This document shows, one piece after another, positions 34,094 through 42,544 of a DNA stretch of 55,865 nt; the first letter of the stretch is position 1, and each line of letters begins with the position of its first letter. Under the pieces are notes generated by a model. The model did no database searches. It saw nothing but the letters and a program-made list of their open reading frames with translations, and had not been told where the DNA came from. Made by a program: the position numbers and the translations under genes. The stretch comes from Anaerolineaceae bacterium (GTDB lineage: Bacteria > Chloroflexota > Anaerolineae > Anaerolineales > Anaerolineaceae): contig JAFPZX010000029.1 of the NCBI GenBank assembly GCA_017417055.1, forward strand, positions 1 through 55,865, given 5' to 3'.

Positions 34094-34123
34094 TTGACAA
34101 AACTATCTGCGTTGGTTTAGAAT
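34094..34123 (+). promoter_or_regulatory. promoter of the T-box operon
   Basis: TTGACA (34094-34099), 18-base spacer, TAGAAT (34118-34123). A perfect -35 and near-consensus -10 place the start of transcription near 34130, just ahead of the T-box stem I. Confidence 0.8.
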
Positions 34124-34129
34124 CGGTTT

Positions 34130-34405
34130 TTAAATGCGGTGATGGAAAACCAGTAATAGTTGGTATCGGGACTGCAGAGAGCCGGCGGATGCTGCGAGCC
34201 GGTGCCCCCCAATTATGAATTACCTTCCGGAGCAGCCGGCTGAACCAGATTATTTCACAAGTAGGCCGTGCCGGGTTCGCCCGTTAAAGCGAAAGGGATA
34301 ACTATTACATCCCGCTGAGGCCGGAAATGTGAGTTTCCGGTGAATTGAGGTGGTACCACGGGAATTCTCGTCCTCTGATATCTTGTAAATCAGAGGATTT
34401 TTTTT
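34130..34405 (+). promoter_or_regulatory. T-box riboswitch leader, specifier probably UAU (Tyr)
   Basis: The leader shows the T-box parts in order: AGTAATAG on the 5' side of stem I, GCAGAGAGCCGGC, GGATGCTGCGAGCCGG (apical loop region), the specifier region, CGGAGCAGCCGGCTGAACC, AGTAGGCCGTGCCGGG, and the T-box GAGGTGGTACCACGGG (34347-34362) whose GGTACC-type bulge pairs with the tRNA acceptor end. A terminator follows. The triplet before the conserved GAA is TAT (34214-34216), a Tyr codon. AAT, ATT and the downstream TAC are less likely by position. T-box RNAs allow read-through when the matching tRNA is uncharged, so the operon should be on during shortage of that amino acid. Confidence 0.9.
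34371..34405 (+). terminator. T-box-controlled terminator
   Basis: TCCTCTGAT (34371-34379) pairs perfectly with ATCAGAGGA (34389-34397) and is followed by eight T residues. It overlaps the alternative antiterminator built from the T-box sequence. The first gene's AAGGAGG site begins seven bases after the T-run. Confidence 0.88.
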
Positions 34406-34422
34406 ATAGATAAGGAGGAAAA

Positions 34423-36060
34423 ATGGTAATAACGGATTTTCTGGAACGAAACGCAAGACTTTATGGCAGTGAAATTGCTTTGGTCGAAATCAACCCGTCC
34501 GAAGACCGCGATCACGCGACAACCTGGCGGGAAGCAAATCTGGTAGAAGCGGCCAGCCCTGATGCGCCTTATCGCAGGGAGATTTCCTGGCAGGAGTTTG
34601 ACCGCCGCGCGAACCGTTTTGCGAATCTGCTGCTGAGCCGGGGTGTAAAACGCGGCACAAAAGTCGGTATTCTGATGATGAACTGCCTGGAATATCTGCC
34701 GATTTATTTCGGTATTCTGAAGGCAGGCTGTCTGGCCGTTCCGATGAATTTCCGTTATGCTGCCGACGAGATCCAATATTGTCTGGACCTTGCGGATGTA
34801 GAGATTTTGGTATTTGGACCGGAATTTGTCAGCCGGATGAATGAGATCGTCAATGACATTCCAAAGACAAAGACATTGTTCTTTGTGGGGAAAAACGGCC
34901 CGGAATATGCGGAAAACTGCTTGTATCTGATGGACTTCTGTTCAACCATGGCGCCTCCGGTGGCTCTTGATGAAAACGACTATGCGGCAATCTACTTTTC
35001 TTCCGGTACGACCGGGTTTCCGAAAGCCATTCTGCATCGTCATAAGGCGCTGGTCTGTTCCTGTATGACCGAACAGAAACATCATGGGCAGACGCGTGAT
35101 GATGTTTTCCTCTGCATCCCGCCGCTTTACCATACCGGAGCAAAGATGCACTGGTTCGGCAGTCTGATCGCCGGGAGCAAAGCCGTTTTGCTGCGCGGGA
35201 ATAAACCGAAGTGGATCCTGCGGGCGGTGACCGAGGAAAAATGCACCATCGTCTGGCTGCTGGTCCCCTGGGCTCAGGATATTCTGGACGCGATCGATTC
35301 CGGTGCAATGAATCTTGATCATTATATGCTTGAACAGTGGCGGCTGATGCATATCGGTGCGCAGCCCGTCCCTCCGAGTTTGATTAACCGCTGGAAAAAA
35401 GTTTTCCCGCATCATCAGTATGACACCAATTATGGACTGTCTGAATCGCTTGGTCCCGGCTGTGTTCATCTGGGTGTTGAAAATATCAATAAAGTTGGTG
35501 CGATTGGCAAGCCTGGATATCTGTGGGAAGCACGTGTGGTAAATCCGAACGGGGATGATATCAAGGGGGATGAAGTCGGCGAGCTGATCGTCCACGGTCC
35601 CGGCGTGATGGATTGTTACTATAAAAATCCATATGCCACTGATGAAATTCTGAAAGACGGATGGCTTTATACCGGTGATATGGCAAAACTGGACGAAGAT
35701 GGTTTTATCTATCTTGTCGACCGGAAGAAAGACGTGATCATCACCGGCGGTGAAAACCTTTATCCGGTACAGATCGAAGATTTCCTGAGAGCCTATGACA
35801 AAATCAAAGATGTAGCTGTGATTGGACTTCCCGACCATCGTCTTGGGGAAATCGCGGCTGCTATTATTGAAATCAAACCGGATATGAGCTGCACCGAAGA
35901 GGAAATCACTAATTTTTGTCTTGACCTTCCGCGTTACAAAAGACCGCGTAAAATTATATTCGATAAAGTACCCAGAAACCCAACGGGGAAAATCGAAAAA
36001 CCCGCATTGAGAGAAAAGTACTGCAAAGGCCGTTTGGTTGAAGTCCAGATCAACAGCTGA
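34423..36060 (+). CDS. AMP-forming acyl/aryl-acid CoA ligase
   Basis: A 545-residue ANL-superfamily enzyme that adenylates a carboxylic acid and transfers it to CoA. Motifs: YFSSGTTGFPKAILHRHKAL (phosphate loop), NYGLSESLGPG, LYTGDMAKLDEDGFIYLVDR (ribose-binding Asp and hinge), KDVIITGGENLYPVQIE, and PRNPTGKIEKPALRE with the catalytic Lys. An AAGGAGG site sits five bases before the ATG. It is the first gene after the T-box terminator. From its neighbours the likely substrate is an arylacetate (4-hydroxyphenylacetate, phenylacetate or indoleacetate), but medium-chain fatty acids are an alternative from sequence alone. Confidence 0.88.
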   Translation: MVITDFLERNARLYGSEIALVEINPSEDRDHATTWREANLVEAASPDAPYRREISWQEFDRRANRFANLLLSRGVKRGTKVGILMMNCLEYLPIYFGILKAGCLAVPMNFRYAADEIQYCLDLADVEILVFGPEFVSRMNEIVNDIPKTKTLFFVGKNGPEYAENCLYLMDFCSTMAPPVALDENDYAAIYFSSGTTGFPKAILHRHKALVCSCMTEQKHHGQTRDDVFLCIPPLYHTGAKMHWFGSLIAGSKAVLLRGNKPKWILRAVTEEKCTIVWLLVPWAQDILDAIDSGAMNLDHYMLEQWRLMHIGAQPVPPSLINRWKKVFPHHQYDTNYGLSESLGPGCVHLGVENINKVGAIGKPGYLWEARVVNPNGDDIKGDEVGELIVHGPGVMDCYYKNPYATDEILKDGWLYTGDMAKLDEDGFIYLVDRKKDVIITGGENLYPVQIEDFLRAYDKIKDVAVIGLPDHRLGEIAAAIIEIKPDMSCTEEEITNFCLDLPRYKRPRKIIFDKVPRNPTGKIEKPALREKYCKGRLVEVQINS

Positions 36061-36098
36061 GCCGATCCGAAACGGTTGCTTTGAAAAGAGGAAAAGAC

Positions 36099-37826
36099 AT
36101 GAAAAAATTGTTGTTGGGAAATGAAGCAGTAGCACGAGGCCTTTTTGAAGCTGGCTGTGGATTTGTTTCATCCTATCCCGGGACGCCAAGTACGGAAATA
36201 ACGGAAGCAGCGGCAAAATATGATGAAATCTATGCGGAATGGGCTCCAAATGAAAAGGTTGCTATGGAAGCGGCTTTCGGAGCCAGCCTTTCGGGAACAC
36301 GAAGCTTTTGTGGAATGAAGCATGTTGGATTGAATGTCGCTGCCGATCCGCTCTTCACCCTTTCCTATACTGGTGTCAATGCCGGAATGATTGTTGCGGT
36401 TGCTGATGACGCAGGGATGCATTCTTCACAAAACGAACAGGATTCCCGCCATTACGCTATCGCGGCAAAGCTGCCGATGTTTGAACCATCTGATTCTTCC
36501 GAAGCATTGGAATTTACGAAACTGGCTTATGAAATTTCCGAGCAGTACGATACACCGGTTTTGATGAAGATGTGCACCCGTGTGGCACATTCCCAAAGTG
36601 TTGTAGAATTCAGTGAACGGGTCGAACCCGGGCGGAAACCGTATGAGAGAAACGTGATGAAATGGGTCATGATGCCCGGTATGGCGAAAAAACGTCACCC
36701 AATCGTGGAAGAGCGTACCCGGAAACTGGTTGAATTTGCTGAACATACCGAAATCAACCGCATCGAAGAAGGTTCTGATCACAGTATGGGCATCATCACT
36801 TCTTCGACTTCCTATCAGTATGTAAAGGAAGTCTGTGGGGATAAATATCCGGTTTTAAAACTTGGGATGATCAATCCGCTGCCGGAGCAGAAGATCCGTG
36901 ACTTTGCGGCTTCTGTTGAAAAACTTGTCGTCGTGGAAGAGCTTGACGCAATCATTGAAACCCATTGCCGGAATCTTGGGTTGGAAGTATGCGGAAAGGA
37001 AATCTTCCCGCTGATCGATGAATTCAGTCAAAACCTTGTCGCGGAAAAACTGGGACAACAGAAACACGAAGGTAAGAAGCTTGATGAACCGCTGCCTGCC
37101 CGTCCTCCGGTGATGTGTGCCGGCTGTCCTCATCGCGGATTGTTCTATACGCTTAAGAAGCTGAATTTGACGGTTTTGGGTGATATCGGCTGTTATACGC
37201 TTGGTGCTGCCGCCCCGCTTTCTGCGATAGATACAACGATTTGTATGGGCGCCTCTGTTTCCGGTATTCATGGATATATCAAAGCAGGCAAAGAAGAAAA
37301 CGCCGGCAAGACCGTTGCTGTTATTGGTGATTCCACATTTATGCATTCCGGCGTTACCGGTCTGATCAATATTGCGTATAATGAATCCAATTCTACTGTT
37401 ATTATATTGGATAATTCTATCACCGGCATGACCGGACATCAGCAGAACCCGACAACCGGTATCAACCTGAAGGGGGACCCGGCCGGTAAGATCAACCTGG
37501 AAAAGCTCTGTGAATCCATCGGTATTCCAAACATCCGTGTAGTTGATCCATATAATCTGAGAGAGTGTGAAGAAGTTATCAAAGAAGAACTCGCGAATGA
37601 TGGTGCTTCTGTGATCATTTCCCGCAGACCCTGTGCGCTGCTGAAGTATGTCAAGCATCCGGGACCGATTGCGGTTAACAGTGAAAAATGTGTCGGATGC
37701 AAATCCTGCATGCGTATTGGCTGCCCCGCTATCAGCATAAAAGACGGGAAAGCTGTTATTGATAATACCATGTGCAGGGGCTGCCGGGTTTGCACACAGT
37801 TGTGCAGAGTAAATGCGATTGGATAA
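36099..37826 (+). CDS. iorA: indolepyruvate:ferredoxin oxidoreductase alpha subunit
   Basis: IorA holds thiamine pyrophosphate and two 4Fe-4S clusters and, with IorB, interconverts aryl-2-oxoacids and aryl-acetyl-CoA plus CO2 using ferredoxin. The 575 residues show the N-terminal pyrimidine-binding domain (SSYPGTPSTEITEAAA, WAPNEKVAMEAAFGASLSG), PVMCAGCPHRGLFY, the TPP-binding GDSTFMHSG and ILDNSITGMTGHQQNP, and the terminal ferredoxin domain CVGCKSCMRIGCP and CRGCRVCTQLC. I start at ATG 36099, preceded by AGAGGA. The reaction is reversible with low-potential ferredoxin, which matters for the pathway direction. Confidence 0.93.
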   Translation: MKKLLLGNEAVARGLFEAGCGFVSSYPGTPSTEITEAAAKYDEIYAEWAPNEKVAMEAAFGASLSGTRSFCGMKHVGLNVAADPLFTLSYTGVNAGMIVAVADDAGMHSSQNEQDSRHYAIAAKLPMFEPSDSSEALEFTKLAYEISEQYDTPVLMKMCTRVAHSQSVVEFSERVEPGRKPYERNVMKWVMMPGMAKKRHPIVEERTRKLVEFAEHTEINRIEEGSDHSMGIITSSTSYQYVKEVCGDKYPVLKLGMINPLPEQKIRDFAASVEKLVVVEELDAIIETHCRNLGLEVCGKEIFPLIDEFSQNLVAEKLGQQKHEGKKLDEPLPARPPVMCAGCPHRGLFYTLKKLNLTVLGDIGCYTLGAAAPLSAIDTTICMGASVSGIHGYIKAGKEENAGKTVAVIGDSTFMHSGVTGLINIAYNESNSTVIILDNSITGMTGHQQNPTTGINLKGDPAGKINLEKLCESIGIPNIRVVDPYNLRECEEVIKEELANDGASVIISRRPCALLKYVKHPGPIAVNSEKCVGCKSCMRIGCPAISIKDGKAVIDNTMCRGCRVCTQLCRVNAIG

Positions 37827-37839
37827 GAGGAGAGGTGTC

Positions 37840-38415
37840 ATGGAAACGAAAAATATCATGATCGTTGGTGTTGGCGGGCAGGGAACTCTGCTCGCGAGCA
37901 AACTCCTCGGACGGCTTCTGCTTACCAGAAATTATGATATCAAAGTAAGTGAAGTTCACGGAATGAGCCAGCGCGGCGGAAGCGTGGTTACATATGTCCG
38001 TTATGGCGATAAAGTCTATTCGCCGATTATCGATAAAGGGGAAGCGCATTTCATCCTTTCCTTTGAATTACTGGAAGCAGCCAGAGCAGCGGAATGGTTA
38101 CGTCCTGACGGGACAATCATTACCAATACACAGGAAGTTAATCCAATGCCTGTGGTTACCGGTGCTATGGCTTATCCGGAAGATATTTTGGGAAAATTGA
38201 ATGTGTTGGGGTTGAAAATTGATGCATTGGATGCACTCTCTCTGGCACAGGAAGCAGGTTCTTCCAAAGCTGTCAACCTGGTTCTGTTGGGCAGACTGTC
38301 AAATTATTTCCGCGATTTCACGGAAGAGGAATGGATGACAGCTATTGAGCAGAGTGTTCCGGAAAAGTTTCTCGAAATGAATAAAAAAGCGTTCCATTTG
38401 GGACGGATCGCTTAG
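37840..38415 (+). CDS. iorB: indolepyruvate:ferredoxin oxidoreductase beta subunit
   Basis: A 191-residue gamma-type subunit of the 2-oxoacid:ferredoxin oxidoreductases. Motifs: NIMIVGVGGQGTLLASKLLG at the start, SEVHGMSQRGGSVVTYVRYG and later NLVLLGRLSNYF. It pairs with IorA to complete the CoA-binding active site. I start at ATG 37840, 13 bases after iorA stops and preceded by AGGAGAGG; a longer reading from 37813 would overlap iorA. Confidence 0.92.
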   Translation: METKNIMIVGVGGQGTLLASKLLGRLLLTRNYDIKVSEVHGMSQRGGSVVTYVRYGDKVYSPIIDKGEAHFILSFELLEAARAAEWLRPDGTIITNTQEVNPMPVVTGAMAYPEDILGKLNVLGLKIDALDALSLAQEAGSSKAVNLVLLGRLSNYFRDFTEEEWMTAIEQSVPEKFLEMNKKAFHLGRIA

Positions 38416-38431
38416 GAGTTATTTTTATTTT

Positions 38432-39730
38432 ATGACCAAGTATTTTCAACCCGAAATTGAATGTGCTGATCCGGCTGAACTGAAGAAAATCCAAAGTGAA
38501 AAGCTGGTGAAGCAGGTTTGGCATGTCTGGAACAATGTTCCTTACTATCGTGCCAAGATGGAGGCCAAAGGTGTTACGCCTGAGGATATCCATGGCGTAG
38601 AAGACCTTCACAAGCTGCCTTTCCTTTCGAAAGCTGATTTGAAGGAAGCTTATCCTTACGGACTCATGGGCTGCCCGCGGAAGGATGTGGTTCGGATCCA
38701 TTCCACTTCCGGAACCACAGGAAAACGTGTTATCGCTTTCTATACAAAAGAAGACCTGGATATGTGGTCAGATTGTACTGCCCGCGCAATCATGGCAGCC
38801 GGCGGTGATGAAAACGACGTTGTGCAGGTTTGTTACGGATACGGACTGTTTACCGGCGGTTCCGGTTTGAATGACGGTTCCCACAAAGTCGGCTGCATGA
38901 CACTGCCGATGTCTTCCGGGAACACCGAACGTCAGCTGCAGTTCATGGTGGATCTGGGCGCTACCATTTTGTGCTGTACGCCTTCTTATGCGGCTTATCT
39001 CGGTGAATCGATCAAGGAAGCCGGAATTCGCGACAAGATCCAGCTGAAAGCCGGTATTTTTGGCGCAGAAGCCTGGAGTGAGGAAATGCGCCGTGATATC
39101 CAGAATTCTCTCGGAATTAAGGCATATGATATTTACGGTCTGACAGAACTGACAGGTCCCGGCGTTTCTTTCGAATGTGAGGAACAGAGCGGCATGCACA
39201 TCAATGAAGATCACTTTGTTGCTGAAATCATTGATCCGGAAACAGAGGAAGTTTTGCCGGAAGGGTCTGTTGGTGAACTGGTTTTTACATCTCTTGACAA
39301 AATCGGTTTCCCGATGATTCGCTACCGAACAAGAGATATCTGTGTTCTTCATCGTGAAAAATGCTCCTGCGGACGCACTTTTATCAAGATGGGGAAACCC
39401 ATGGGCCGTTCTGATGATATGCTGATCATCAAGGGTGTCAATGTCTTCCCATCCCAAATCGAAGCTGTATTGCTTGAAGAGGGCTTCCCGGCAAATTATC
39501 AAATTATAGTGGATCGTGTCAATAATTCCGACACGCTGGAAGTTCAGGTTGAAATGACGCCTGAGTTGTTCTCCGATAATTTAGGTAAGATCAGTGATGT
39601 GGAAAAACAGCTTATTGGTTCTCTGAAAGCGATGCTTGGGATTTATGCGAAAGTCCGTCTGGTTGCGCCGAAATCAATCGCAAGAAGTGAAGGGAAAGCT
39701 GTTCGTGTCATCGATAAACGCAAGATTTGA
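38432..39730 (+). CDS. paaK: phenylacetate-CoA ligase family enzyme
   Basis: A 432-residue PaaK-type ANL ligase that makes aryl-acetyl-CoA from arylacetate, ATP and CoA. Motifs: YYRAKMEAKGVTPEDI at the N-terminus, RIHSTSGTTGKRVIAFYT (phosphate loop), YGYGLFTGGSG, KAYDIYGLTELTGPGVSFEC, MIRYRTRDIC, MGRSDDMLIIKGVNVFPSQIE and a C-terminal EGKAVRVIDKR with the expected Lys. It lies 16 bases after iorB. Two different CoA ligases in one operon suggest two aryl acids or complementary affinities. In archaeal and clostridial relatives this gene is a standard neighbour of iorAB. Confidence 0.9.
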   Translation: MTKYFQPEIECADPAELKKIQSEKLVKQVWHVWNNVPYYRAKMEAKGVTPEDIHGVEDLHKLPFLSKADLKEAYPYGLMGCPRKDVVRIHSTSGTTGKRVIAFYTKEDLDMWSDCTARAIMAAGGDENDVVQVCYGYGLFTGGSGLNDGSHKVGCMTLPMSSGNTERQLQFMVDLGATILCCTPSYAAYLGESIKEAGIRDKIQLKAGIFGAEAWSEEMRRDIQNSLGIKAYDIYGLTELTGPGVSFECEEQSGMHINEDHFVAEIIDPETEEVLPEGSVGELVFTSLDKIGFPMIRYRTRDICVLHREKCSCGRTFIKMGKPMGRSDDMLIIKGVNVFPSQIEAVLLEEGFPANYQIIVDRVNNSDTLEVQVEMTPELFSDNLGKISDVEKQLIGSLKAMLGIYAKVRLVAPKSIARSEGKAVRVIDKRKI

Positions 39731-39744
39731 CAGGAAGGTGACTC

Positions 39745-40176
39745 ATGGAAATCTATCAGATCTCTGTATTTTTGGAAAATCAAGCCGGGAAACTTGCCGA
39801 AGTGACCAATATTCTGGCCGAAAATGGAATTGACCTGCGTGCTATCAATATCGCGGAATCGTCTGATTATGGCGTGCTGCGTGTGATTACCAGTGATGCG
39901 GAAAAAGCAGTTGAAACATTGCGGAAACATAATTTCATTGTCAATTGCACGGAAGTTCTTTGTGTCAGTGTTCCGGACAGACCGGGTGGATTGGCTCATT
40001 TACTGCGTATGCTTGCCGCAGAAAATTTTGATGTGGAATATATGTATTCAATTTTTGGTCAGACCAATGGACTTGCATATATGATTTTGCGTGTAGACAA
40101 TATTGAGGAAGTACGTTCTGTTCTCGAAAAAGACGGGATTCATACGGCAGACTGTGCTGAACTTGGTATAAAATAG
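39745..40176 (+). CDS. double ACT-domain amino-acid sensor protein
   Basis: A 143-residue protein made of two ACT modules: YQISVFLENQAGKLAEVTNI (1-70) and VLCVSVPDRPGGLAHLLRML (72-140). ACT domains bind amino acids at dimer interfaces and feedback-regulate enzymes. Stand-alone ACT pairs of this type are commonly encoded next to iorAB and paaK. Here it would be well placed to sense the aromatic amino-acid product and tune one of the ligases or IOR; that role is inferred. It starts 14 bases after paaK. Confidence 0.88.
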   Translation: MEIYQISVFLENQAGKLAEVTNILAENGIDLRAINIAESSDYGVLRVITSDAEKAVETLRKHNFIVNCTEVLCVSVPDRPGGLAHLLRMLAAENFDVEYMYSIFGQTNGLAYMILRVDNIEEVRSVLEKDGIHTADCAELGIK

Positions 40177-40206
40177 CTGTTTTTGAAAAGAAAGGAAAAT
40201 TGCTGC

Positions 40207-41373
40207 ATGAAAGAAATGAGCAGGCGTAATGTCTTGTTTACGGATTCTATTATCCGACGAATGACGAGAATTGCAATCGCGAATAACGCCATCAACCTCT
40301 CTCAGGGGTTTCCGGATTTCGATCCCCCAAAGGAAATGACGGATCGTTTGAAGGAAGTTTCCGCAATGGGACCGCATCAATATCCGATCACCATGGGTGC
40401 TCCGAACTTCAGGCAGGCTCTCTGTGACAAATGCGGACATTTTATGGGTATGAAGTTTGATCCGGATAAGGAAGTCGTCGTAACCATTGGTTCTACCGAG
40501 GCGATGGTGGATACGATTTTTGCCCTGACTAATCCCGGCGACAAGATCATCATCTTCTCCCCTTATTTCGAGAATTACAAAGCGCAGGCTATTTTTGCTG
40601 ACTGTGAACCGATTTTCGTTCCGTTGGAACCGCCGACGTATAACTTTGATCCGGCAGTTTTGGAAGATGCCTTCAAACAGGATCCGAAGGCGATTTTGAT
40701 CTGCAATCCGTCGAATCCTTCCGGTAAGGTCTTCACGATGGAAGAGCTGACCTTCATTGCGGATTTGTGCAAAAAGTATGATGTTTATGCCATCATGGAT
40801 GAACCATATGAACATATCGTTTATGATGACAACAAGCATATTTATATGGCCAGCCTCCCCGGAATGTATGAGCGGACCGTTTCCTGCTCCAGCCTGTCCA
40901 AAACCTATTCCATCACCGGCTGGCGTCTGGGTTACGCCATCGCTCCGGAACCGATCATGGAACGCATTAAACAGTATCATGACTTCAATACTGTAGGGGC
41001 TGCCTCACCATTGATGGAAGCTGCCTGTGTCGGTCTGCGTTTCCCTGACAGCTATTATGTCGAATTCCAGGCGCATTATGCTCATATGAAGGATATTTTC
41101 TGCGGCGGGATGCGCAATATCGGGATTCCGTTCACTGAACCGCAGGGTACTTATTTCGTTTTGGCAGATATCCGTCAGTATATGAAGCCGGGGCAGAATG
41201 ATGTGGATTTCTGCGTTGAAATGACAAAGAAAATCGGTGTGGCTGCTGTACCGGGAAGTTCCTTCTTCAAAGAAGGCGGCGAAGGCATCATCCGTCTGCA
41301 TTACGCGAAGAAAGATGAAACGCTTATCGAAGCATTGGACCGCCTTTCCAACATCAAAAAGATGCTGGACTAA
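40207..41373 (+). CDS. class I/II PLP aminotransferase, probably aromatic
   Basis: A 388-residue fold-type I aminotransferase. Motifs: NLSQGFPDFDPPKEM, GSTEAMVDTIFALTNPGDKI, NPSNPSGKVF, AIMDEPYEH, the PLP-Lys in SSLSKTYSITGWRLGYA, and PGSSFFKEGGEGIIRLHYA with the C-terminal Arg. Similar enzymes act on aspartate, aromatic or branched-chain substrates. Position at the end of the IOR operon favours aryl-2-oxoacid/aromatic amino-acid exchange. I choose ATG 40207, about ten bases after AAAGGA; a TTG at 40183 would add eight residues. A terminator follows 22 bases after the stop. Confidence 0.88.
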   Translation: MKEMSRRNVLFTDSIIRRMTRIAIANNAINLSQGFPDFDPPKEMTDRLKEVSAMGPHQYPITMGAPNFRQALCDKCGHFMGMKFDPDKEVVVTIGSTEAMVDTIFALTNPGDKIIIFSPYFENYKAQAIFADCEPIFVPLEPPTYNFDPAVLEDAFKQDPKAILICNPSNPSGKVFTMEELTFIADLCKKYDVYAIMDEPYEHIVYDDNKHIYMASLPGMYERTVSCSSLSKTYSITGWRLGYAIAPEPIMERIKQYHDFNTVGAASPLMEAACVGLRFPDSYYVEFQAHYAHMKDIFCGGMRNIGIPFTEPQGTYFVLADIRQYMKPGQNDVDFCVEMTKKIGVAAVPGSSFFKEGGEGIIRLHYAKKDETLIEALDRLSNIKKMLD

Positions 41374-41395
41374 GCCGTTTTTTTGAAGTAATCAT

Positions 41396-41431
41396 CAGCC
41401 GGGATGTTATAGCTCCCGGCTGTGTTTTTTT
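41396..41431 (+). terminator. terminator of the T-box/IOR operon
   Basis: CAGCCGGGA (41396-41404) pairs with TCCCGGCTG (41414-41422) and is followed by TGTTTTTTT. It closes the seven-kilobase plus-strand operon. Confidence 0.88.
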
Positions 41432-41443
41432 ATGATTGTTTAG

Positions 41444-41467
41444 AACCGAGTCAAAGAGATCTGTTTC
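41444..41467. repeat. repeat family 2, single-arm copy (inverted)
   Basis: ACCGAGTCAAAGAGATCTGT corresponds to the reverse complement of the AACAGGTCACTTTGACTCGG arm at about 47254-47273. Only this one arm is recognisable. Confidence 0.5.
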
Positions 41468-41491
41468 AGAATAATTACATTTTGAGAATAA

Positions 41492-42544
41492 TCAGCTTCT
41501 TGTGTAATATTCAAAGCAGAAATCCGAAAGATTTTTGCCATCGGGGGTGGAAAGGTACCAGCAGCTGATCCAATTATCATTATCTTCAATGATTTCCATC
41601 GGCATGGTAATGGCAGCAGTTCCGCCTGGTTCAACCGAACCGGAAAGGTTAAATACGTTTGCGTGCATCCAGTTGTAGCCTGAATAAAAAACTAGTGCAT
41701 AAGAGGAGTCCCATGCCTCAGATCCGTTATTTTGAAAGCTGACAGTCAGGTTTTCAAAATGGTCATAAGCGGGGAATGTGTGACCGTTAGCTGGAGAGCT
41801 TGACAGAAATTGAGCCGATTGTTCTTCACTCGAAAATTTTGCCGGTGCGGTCCCATTCGTTTTTACGAAAGCAAAATAGACCTCGCCGCTCTGCTCACCC
41901 TGGTTTGGTGTGTTTTGTGCCGGATTTGAATCTGGTGCATTGGTTCCGTTTCCATGGTTGTAGCAGAATTCATAAAAACTCTCGCCTTGTGGGTTCTTCA
42001 ATTCCCAACACGCTTTCCAGTTTTCACTGCCTGTTGTAACGGGTATCTGAAACACTGCTTCTTCACCTGGGTGTATATTATTGCTAAGTGGAATTTGTTC
42101 CTTATTTGACGGGTTGGATCCCGCATAGAAATCAAGATAATACGCTTCTGTCCAGGCGCTTTCTCCTGTATTTCTGAACGCCGCATAAAGGGTATCAAGC
42201 GGAGCGGATGAATAATCCGCAGGCGAAAAGTACAGCCATTCTGATCTGTCATTACCGTGGTTTGTATTATCGAAATTTGCGGCAGTGTTCCCACTTGAAG
42301 CTTTTGAAAATGCTTCGTCAAAGTTGATTGCCTTGATCAATTGCGGCGTTGCGGTTGGTTTATGGTTATATTGAGGAGCAGCAGAAGTAATATTGGTTAT
42401 TTCCTGCGTATTATTTCGTGTCAGGTCCCAAATTACATCCGGATTTGTGCGTGTAGGGGTGTTGTTCGAATATTTAGATGGGGTATTGCAGGATACCAGA
42501 ATGAGTAAAGATGCCAGGGATGCAATCAATCGTTTACTTCGCAT
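41492..42544 (-). CDS. lipoprotein with two NBR1-type Ig domains
   Basis: A 350-residue lipoprotein: signal MRSKRLIASLASLLILVSC with lipobox Cys19, a Ser/Thr/Pro-rich linker, then two related domains. Domain 1 has YAAFRNTGESAWTEAYYLDF, IHPGEEAVFQIPV and WKACWELKNPQGESFYEFCY; domain 2 has VSFQNNGSEAWDSSYALVF, VEPGGTAAITMPM and WISCWYLSTPDGKNLSDFCF. These are Ig-like domains of the NBR1 central type, which are frequent on exported proteins of Anaerolineae. I start at 42544 because it gives a proper lipoprotein signal; longer starts lie deep inside the transglycosylase gene, which this start overlaps by 11 bases. Role unknown, perhaps surface binding. Confidence 0.82.
   Translation of the reverse strand: MRSKRLIASLASLLILVSCNTPSKYSNNTPTRTNPDVIWDLTRNNTQEITNITSAAPQYNHKPTATPQLIKAINFDEAFSKASSGNTAANFDNTNHGNDRSEWLYFSPADYSSAPLDTLYAAFRNTGESAWTEAYYLDFYAGSNPSNKEQIPLSNNIHPGEEAVFQIPVTTGSENWKACWELKNPQGESFYEFCYNHGNGTNAPDSNPAQNTPNQGEQSGEVYFAFVKTNGTAPAKFSSEEQSAQFLSSSPANGHTFPAYDHFENLTVSFQNNGSEAWDSSYALVFYSGYNWMHANVFNLSGSVEPGGTAAITMPMEIIEDNDNWISCWYLSTPDGKNLSDFCFEYYTRS

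Noticed and set aside
34942-36249. A 435-codon open frame on the minus strand opposite the CoA ligase
   Set aside because: Antisense shadow of a well-supported gene; Phe/His/Ile-rich composition typical of a shadow frame.
36855-37901. A 348-codon minus-strand frame opposite iorA
   Set aside because: Shadow frame over iorA, which has complete motifs; no start context.
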